DNA of 64,000 nt from Hyphomicrobiales bacterium (GTDB taxonomy: Bacteria > Pseudomonadota > Alphaproteobacteria > Rhizobiales > Aestuariivirgaceae). The notes under the pieces were generated by a model. That model made no database searches, was not told the origin of the DNA, and worked only from the letters and a program-made list of their open reading frames with translations. How positions within the stretch are numbered: the first letter of the stretch is position 1; each line of letters starts with the position of its first letter. Shown here piece by piece: positions 60,121-64,000 of this stretch. Made by a program: the position numbers and the translations under genes. The stretch spans positions 682,001 to 746,000 of the forward strand of contig JADJVV010000001.1 in the NCBI GenBank assembly GCA_016710435.1, in the 5' to 3' direction.

Positions 60121-61658
60121 TGTGAAGTGTCCCATGATTTCATGATGGCCCGCATGATCTTTTCCTGGCTGGCGTCCCTGGCAGGCATTTCGGCAACAAA
60201 TCGGCCTTCGTTCATGACGTAGATGCGGTCCGAGATGCCGAGCAGTTCCGGCATTTCAGAGGAGATCACGATCACCGCCTTGCCGCTTTCGGCGAGCTGG
60301 TTGATGATTTCGTAGATTTCATACTTGGCGCCGACGTCGATGCCGCGCGTCGGCTCGTCGAGGATCAGGACCTCGGGCCCCGAGAACAGCCACTTCGACA
60401 GCACCACCTTCTGCTGGTTGCCGCCCGAGAGGTTGACTGTCGTCTGGAACACGCCGGAACAACGGATGCCCAGGTCCTTGCGGTACTTGTTGGCTACCGA
60501 AAGCTCGTGCAGGTCGTTGATGACGCCGCGGCTCGACACGCCTTCGAGATTGGCCAGCGTGACGTTGTGCTTGATGTGGTCGATGAGCACGAGGCCATAG
60601 GTCTTTCGGTCCTCGGTGGCATAGGCGAGGCCCGCGTCCATGGCGCGGGGGATCGTCGAGACATCGATGGGCTTTCCGTGCAGCTTCACCTCGCCGGTGA
60701 TCTTCTGGCCATAGGCGCGGCCGAACACCGACATGGCAAGTTCCGTGCGCCCTGCCCCCATCAGCCCCGCGATGCCGACGACTTCGCCCGCCTTCACATG
60801 GAAGCTGACATTCTTGATCATCTGCCGGTCGGCATGAAGCGCGTGATAGACGCTCCAGTCGTTCACCTCGAAGATCGGATGGCCGATCTTGGCGTGACGC
60901 GGCGGGAAGCGGTCGGTGAGTTCACGGCCGACCATGGCTTTGATGATGCGGTCCTCGTCCACGGTGCCCGTGCGGGCATCCAGCGTGTCCACCGTCATGC
61001 CGTCGCGCAACACCGTGATGCGGTCCGCGACCTTGGTGACTTCATTCAGCTTGTGGGTGATGAGAATCGAGGAAATGCCCTGCGCCCGGAAACCCTTGAG
61101 CAATTCGAGGAGCGCGTTGGAATCGGTCTCGTTGAGACTGGACGTGGGTTCGTCCAGGATCAGCAGCTTCACCTTCTTGTTCAGCGCCTTGGCAATCTCG
61201 ACGAGTTGCTGCTTGCCGGTGCCGATGTTGGTGATGAGCGTGTTGGGATGTTCCTTCAGCCCGACCTTGTCGAGGAGTTCGCGCGTGCGGGCAAAGGCTT
61301 CATACCAGTTGATGACGCCGCGTGTCGCCGGCTCATGACCGAGGAAGATGTTTTCCGCAATCGAAAGGAGCGGCACCAGCGCCAGCTCCTGATGGATGAT
61401 GATGATGCCGGTGTTCTCGCTGTCGGCAATGGTGTGGAAGCGCCGCTCGGCGCCTTCGAACTGGATGGCGCCCTCATAGCTGCCCGCCGGATAGACACCC
61501 GACAGCACCTTCATCAGCGTCGACTTGCCGGCCCCGTTCTCGCCCACCACGGCATGGATTTCCCCCGGCATGACCGAGAGATTGACGTTCGTCAGCGCTT
61601 TCACGCCGGGAAACGTCTTGGTGATGTCCTTCATTTCAAGGATCGGCTGCATGCCCAT
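60117..61658 (-). CDS. gguA: multiple-sugar ABC transporter ATP-binding protein GguA
   Basis: A 513-residue ATPase with two cassettes, as in sugar importers of the CUT2 class. Cassette 1 has GENGAGKST near residue 36 and LLILDEPTSSLN. Cassette 2 is degenerate at Walker A (GLMGAGRTE) but has the signature LSGGNQQKVVLSKWL and ILDEPTRGIDVG. GGAGG six bases before ATG 61658 sets the start. It is coupled to gguB downstream and separated from chvE by a strong terminator. Confidence 0.94.
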   Translation of the reverse strand: MGMQPILEMKDITKTFPGVKALTNVNLSVMPGEIHAVVGENGAGKSTLMKVLSGVYPAGSYEGAIQFEGAERRFHTIADSENTGIIIIHQELALVPLLSIAENIFLGHEPATRGVINWYEAFARTRELLDKVGLKEHPNTLITNIGTGKQQLVEIAKALNKKVKLLILDEPTSSLNETDSNALLELLKGFRAQGISSILITHKLNEVTKVADRITVLRDGMTVDTLDARTGTVDEDRIIKAMVGRELTDRFPPRHAKIGHPIFEVNDWSVYHALHADRQMIKNVSFHVKAGEVVGIAGLMGAGRTELAMSVFGRAYGQKITGEVKLHGKPIDVSTIPRAMDAGLAYATEDRKTYGLVLIDHIKHNVTLANLEGVSSRGVINDLHELSVANKYRKDLGIRCSGVFQTTVNLSGGNQQKVVLSKWLFSGPEVLILDEPTRGIDVGAKYEIYEIINQLAESGKAVIVISSEMPELLGISDRIYVMNEGRFVAEMPARDASQEKIMRAIMKSWDTSQ

Positions 61659-61763
61659 CCCGGTCCTCCCACCCCTGCAGCGCGTCCGGCCATCCGGCGG
61701 ACCAGCTTTGCGCCGCATCTTGCGCTGTTTGCATCTTGCGTGCTTCGCGCAACGCTACACATG

Positions 61764-61800
61764 AAAAGGCGGGCCCCGCAAGTGAACTTGCAGGGCCCGC
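61764..61800 (-). terminator. internal terminator between chvE and gguA
   Basis: On the minus strand GCGGGCCC and TGCAAG, loop TTCA, CTTGCG and GGGCCCGC form a 14-base-pair stem with one G-T pair, followed by CTTTT. It starts 13 bases after the chvE stop and resembles the one after the PotD-like gene. Confidence 0.85.
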
Positions 61801-61812
61801 TTCCATGACGTC

Positions 61813-62880
61813 TTACTTCAGGTCGTCGGCCTTGATGTAGCCCGAGTCGACGAGGAGCTTCTGGATGTCGTCCTTGCCCACGTCATGCGGCGTGAGGAGA
61901 TAGGACGGTACAACCTTGACTTCGTTGTTGTAGGTCTTGGTGTCGTTGATTTCGGGTTCCTTGCCCTGCAGCACGGAGTCCACCATCTTGGCCGTGACCT
62001 TGGCGAGTTCGCGCGTGTCCTTGAACACGGTCGAATACTGTTCGCCGGCCATCATGCCCTTGACCGACGGCACTTCGGCGTCCTGGCCGGTGACGATCGG
62101 CATTTCGGCGCCCGGTGCATAACCCACGCCCTTGAGCGACGAGATGATGCCGCGCGACAGGCCGTCATAAGGGGCGAGAACACCGTGGACCTTCTTGTCG
62201 GTGTAGTTGGCCGACAGCAGGTTATCCATGCGGGCCTGCGCCACGGCGCCGTCCCAGCGCAGCGTGCCGACCTTGTCCATGCCCATCTGGCCCGACGGGA
62301 TGACGATGTCACCCGAGTCGATCAGCGGCTTCAGCACCGACATGGCGCCGTCGTAGAAGTAGAAGGCGTTGGTGTCGTCCGGCGAACCGCCGAACAGCTC
62401 GACGTTCCACGGCTTCACGCTCGGGAAGCGCTCCTTGAGGCCCTTCACCAGCGAGTTGGCCTGCAGCACGCCCACGCCGAAGTTGTCGAACGTGGTGTAG
62501 TAGTCAACGTCGCCCGTCTTGGTGATCAGGCGGTCATAGGCGAACACCTTGGCGCCGGCTTCGTGGGCCTTCTTGAGGATGTCCGAGAGCGTGGAGCCGT
62601 CGATCGCGGCAATGATCAGGACCTTGGCGCCCTTGGTGACCATGTTCTCGATCTGGGCGAGCTGGTTGGGAATGTCATCTTCACCATACTGGAGATCGGT
62701 GTCGTAGCCGAGCGCGGTGAATTCCTTCACCATGGATTCACCGTCGGAAATCCAGCGCGTCGACGACTTCGTCGGCATGGAGATGCCGATCAGGCCCTTG
62801 CCTTCGGCCAATGCCGGGCCAGCCGCGGCGATGACGGCAGCGGCAACGGTTGCCATCATGAAATGTCTGCGGTTTGTCAC
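61813..62880 (-). CDS. chvE: multiple-sugar-binding periplasmic protein ChvE
   Basis: A 355-residue periplasmic binding protein of the galactose/xylose class. In Agrobacterium ChvE binds several monosaccharides and also signals to VirA. The signal peptide runs to ALAEG at about residue 26, with a twin Arg (NRRHFMM). Ligand-site segments include DGSTLSDILKKAHEAG near 93, YDRLITKTG near 120 and VLAPYDGLSRGI near 237. It starts with GTG 62880 after GGGAGGA. It is divergent from a FadR-type regulator with two operators between them. Confidence 0.93.
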   Translation of the reverse strand: MTNRRHFMMATVAAAVIAAAGPALAEGKGLIGISMPTKSSTRWISDGESMVKEFTALGYDTDLQYGEDDIPNQLAQIENMVTKGAKVLIIAAIDGSTLSDILKKAHEAGAKVFAYDRLITKTGDVDYYTTFDNFGVGVLQANSLVKGLKERFPSVKPWNVELFGGSPDDTNAFYFYDGAMSVLKPLIDSGDIVIPSGQMGMDKVGTLRWDGAVAQARMDNLLSANYTDKKVHGVLAPYDGLSRGIISSLKGVGYAPGAEMPIVTGQDAEVPSVKGMMAGEQYSTVFKDTRELAKVTAKMVDSVLQGKEPEINDTKTYNNEVKVVPSYLLTPHDVGKDDIQKLLVDSGYIKADDLK

Positions 62881-62982
62881 GAGTAGTCCTCCCTGAAAGA
62901 GCCGCTGTGCCTGGCCCTATGCCGGGCTTGCGCGGTTCTTGAGGCCGGACCTTAGTGGCACGTCAAAAACTGATCAAGAATT

Positions 62983-62993
62983 TTGTATGACAA
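62983..62993. promoter_or_regulatory. FadR-type operator, copy 1
   Basis: TTGTATGACAA matches the FadR-subfamily consensus TNGTNNNACNA at every fixed base. It lies between chvE and the GntR gene. Confidence 0.65.
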
Positions 62994-63005
62994 ATAGCCC
63001 GTCCC

Positions 63006-63016
63006 TTGTATGACAA
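63006..63016. promoter_or_regulatory. FadR-type operator, copy 2
   Basis: A second exact copy of TTGTATGACAA, 23 bases from the first. It covers the ATG at 63010, so translation of the regulator more likely starts downstream at 63046. A direct repeat GACAATTGCG follows (63013-63022 and 63027-63036). Confidence 0.65.
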
Positions 63017-63045
63017 TTGCGAAGGGACAATTGCGGCAGCGCAAC

Positions 63046-63771
63046 ATGAGCGGCAGAGGCAAGACCAGGTCCAGCGGCAACGTTCACGCCAAGATCGAAC
63101 GCGCCATCGGCGAGCGCATCCTCAGTGGCGAGTTCACGCCGGGCGCACTCCTGCCCAACGAGGCGGAGTGGGGACGGACCTATGACGCCAGCCGCACCGC
63201 CGTGCGCGAAGCCATCAAGAGCCTCACCGCCAAGGGCCTGATCCAGTCCCGCCCCAAGATCGGCTCGCGCGTGGAGCCCCGGACCCGCTGGAACATGTTG
63301 GACCGCGACGTGCTGGCCTGGCACCGCGCCGCCATGGACCGCAAGGCCTTCCTCGCCTCCACCCAGGAAGCCCGCCGTCTCGTCGAGCCCGGCATCGCCG
63401 AACTCGCCGCGCGCAAGCACACGCCCCTGCAACTGGAGCGCCTCGCCGCGGCCTGCCACGGCATGGCGACGGCGAGTGAAGCCCAGGCGATGGTGGCCGC
63501 CGACGTGGAATTCCACGAGGCCCTGCTGGCCTGCGCCAACAACGAACTTCTGGTGCCCTTCTCCATCATCATCGAACAGGCGCTGACCAACCTGTTCGAT
63601 TACACCACCCGCAAGAACCCCCATTTCAACCGCGCCCTGAAACTGCACCAGAACATCGTCCGCGCCGTGACCGCCGCTGACGGCCCCGCCGCCCGCAAGG
63701 CCATGCTGGACCTGCTGGCCGACACCGACACCATCATCAAGGTCTATCCCGCCCCCCGGAAAAAGCGTTAA
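63046..63771 (+). CDS. GntR/FadR-family transcriptional regulator (FCD domain)
   Basis: A 241-residue regulator. The N-terminal winged helix has LLPNEAEWGRTYDASRTAVREAIKSL (cited in part), and RPKIGSRV forms the wing. From about residue 95 there is an all-helical FCD effector domain with Asp and His metal/ligand positions, such as VEFHEALL. It is divergent from the chvE operon and probably represses it and itself through the two TTGTATGACAA sites. GguR-type regulators of sugar and sugar-acid uptake are of this family. ATG 63010 is in frame but lies within an operator. Confidence 0.88.
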   Translation: MSGRGKTRSSGNVHAKIERAIGERILSGEFTPGALLPNEAEWGRTYDASRTAVREAIKSLTAKGLIQSRPKIGSRVEPRTRWNMLDRDVLAWHRAAMDRKAFLASTQEARRLVEPGIAELAARKHTPLQLERLAAACHGMATASEAQAMVAADVEFHEALLACANNELLVPFSIIIEQALTNLFDYTTRKNPHFNRALKLHQNIVRAVTAADGPAARKAMLDLLADTDTIIKVYPAPRKKR

Positions 63772-63846
63772 CGGGTTGCACAACCGCAGGGGTGACGGGG
63801 CTTGGCTGTTCTGCTATCTCGCAGCCGCGAAACAGCGGGAAAAGCC

Positions 63847-64000
63847 ATGCGCACAGCCACCATCAGCCGCAAGACAACCGAAACCGGCATCACCTGCACG
63901 GTCAACCTGGACGGCACCGGCACCTATGACGTGAAGACGGGCGTCGGCTTCTTCGACCACATGATGGAGCAACTGGCCCGCCATTCTCTCATGGACATCA
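63847..64000 (+). CDS. hisB: imidazoleglycerol-phosphate dehydratase, 5' part (runs off the window)
   Basis: The first 51 codons of hisB, cut by the window end. The product begins MRTATISRKTTETG, then VNLDGTGTYDVKTGVGFFDHM and MEQLARHSLMD. This matches the HisB start, including the manganese-binding His residues in FFDHMMEQLARH. The enzyme removes water from imidazoleglycerol phosphate in histidine synthesis. It starts 75 bases after the GntR gene; that gap contains no clear promoter. More his genes probably follow outside the window. Confidence 0.93.
   Translation, partial: MRTATISRKTTETGITCTVNLDGTGTYDVKTGVGFFDHMMEQLARHSLMDI

Noticed and set aside
1..64000. CRISPR arrays, insertion sequences, integrase or attachment sites, tRNA and rRNA genes
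   Set aside because: No regularly spaced repeats, transposase or integrase frames, or tRNA-like cloverleaf sequences were noticed. A covariance-model and IS search would settle this.

Overview
The window is GC-rich and densely coding. It looks like chromosome of an alphaproteobacterium, most likely of the Hyphomicrobiales (Rhizobiales). The evidence is gene content: a GguA/GguB/ChvE sugar transporter, a glgP-glgB-glgC-glgA-pgm-glgX operon in the Agrobacterium order, glcDEF followed by malate synthase G, an Fpr ending in the alphaproteobacterial AFVG tail, and a candidate CtrA box. I saw no prophage, insertion sequence, CRISPR array, rRNA or tRNA. Genus cannot be assigned from the sequence alone.

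Layout. 0-7.8 kb: a frameshifted autotransporter, an ABC-F ATPase, a divergent pair (HisD-family oxidoreductase and YegD-type Hsp70), a 2-oxoglutarate dioxygenase-like protein and a small membrane protein. 7.8-17.5 kb: fpr; a DNA exonuclease/ATP-dependent DNA ligase pair; a LysR regulator divergent from mmsA; an SGNH hydrolase with a possible membrane-domain partner; a lytic transglycosylase; two tiny paralogous membrane proteins. 17.5-22.9 kb: kbl-tdh (threonine to glycine plus acetyl-CoA), a Rid protein, an NTF2-like protein, a cyclase-TPR protein and a MoaD-like protein. 22.9-26.6 kb: a three-subunit molybdenum hydroxylase. 26.6-31.2 kb: a DeoR regulator divergent from a kinase-like gene plus a dimethylglycine/sarcosine dehydrogenase-like gene. 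31.2-35.6 kb: a DUF1615-like protein, a PhnD-like protein, a fatty-acid desaturase and SelO. 35.7-46.6 kb: the glycogen operon. 46.6-53.6 kb: a gluconolactonase-like gene and glycolate oxidase/malate synthase. 53.8-58.7 kb: a Cys-rich secreted protein and a polyamine-type ABC transporter. 58.9-63.8 kb: the gguB-gguA-chvE sugar transporter and its divergent GntR/FadR-type regulator. The window ends inside hisB.

The most interesting item is non-coding. The roughly 220-nt leader between the DeoR gene and the kinase/dehydrogenase operon (27577-27800) can fold into a compact three-way junction with an H-type pseudoknot and a GNRA hairpin. It is followed by an exact second copy of one helix strand and six T residues, which is the arrangement of a riboswitch-like attenuator. 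Other signals are a recurring promoter geometry that implies leaderless mRNAs for several genes, two perfect FadR-type operators in front of the GntR gene, a LysR dyad, a palindrome over the fpr -10, and terminators placed after the binding-protein genes of both ABC operons.

Much of the window is carbon and energy metabolism: glycogen storage, glycolate/glyoxylate use, threonine and methylated-amine breakdown, valine/inositol semialdehyde oxidation and sugar uptake. Each module carries its own nearby regulator or terminator.
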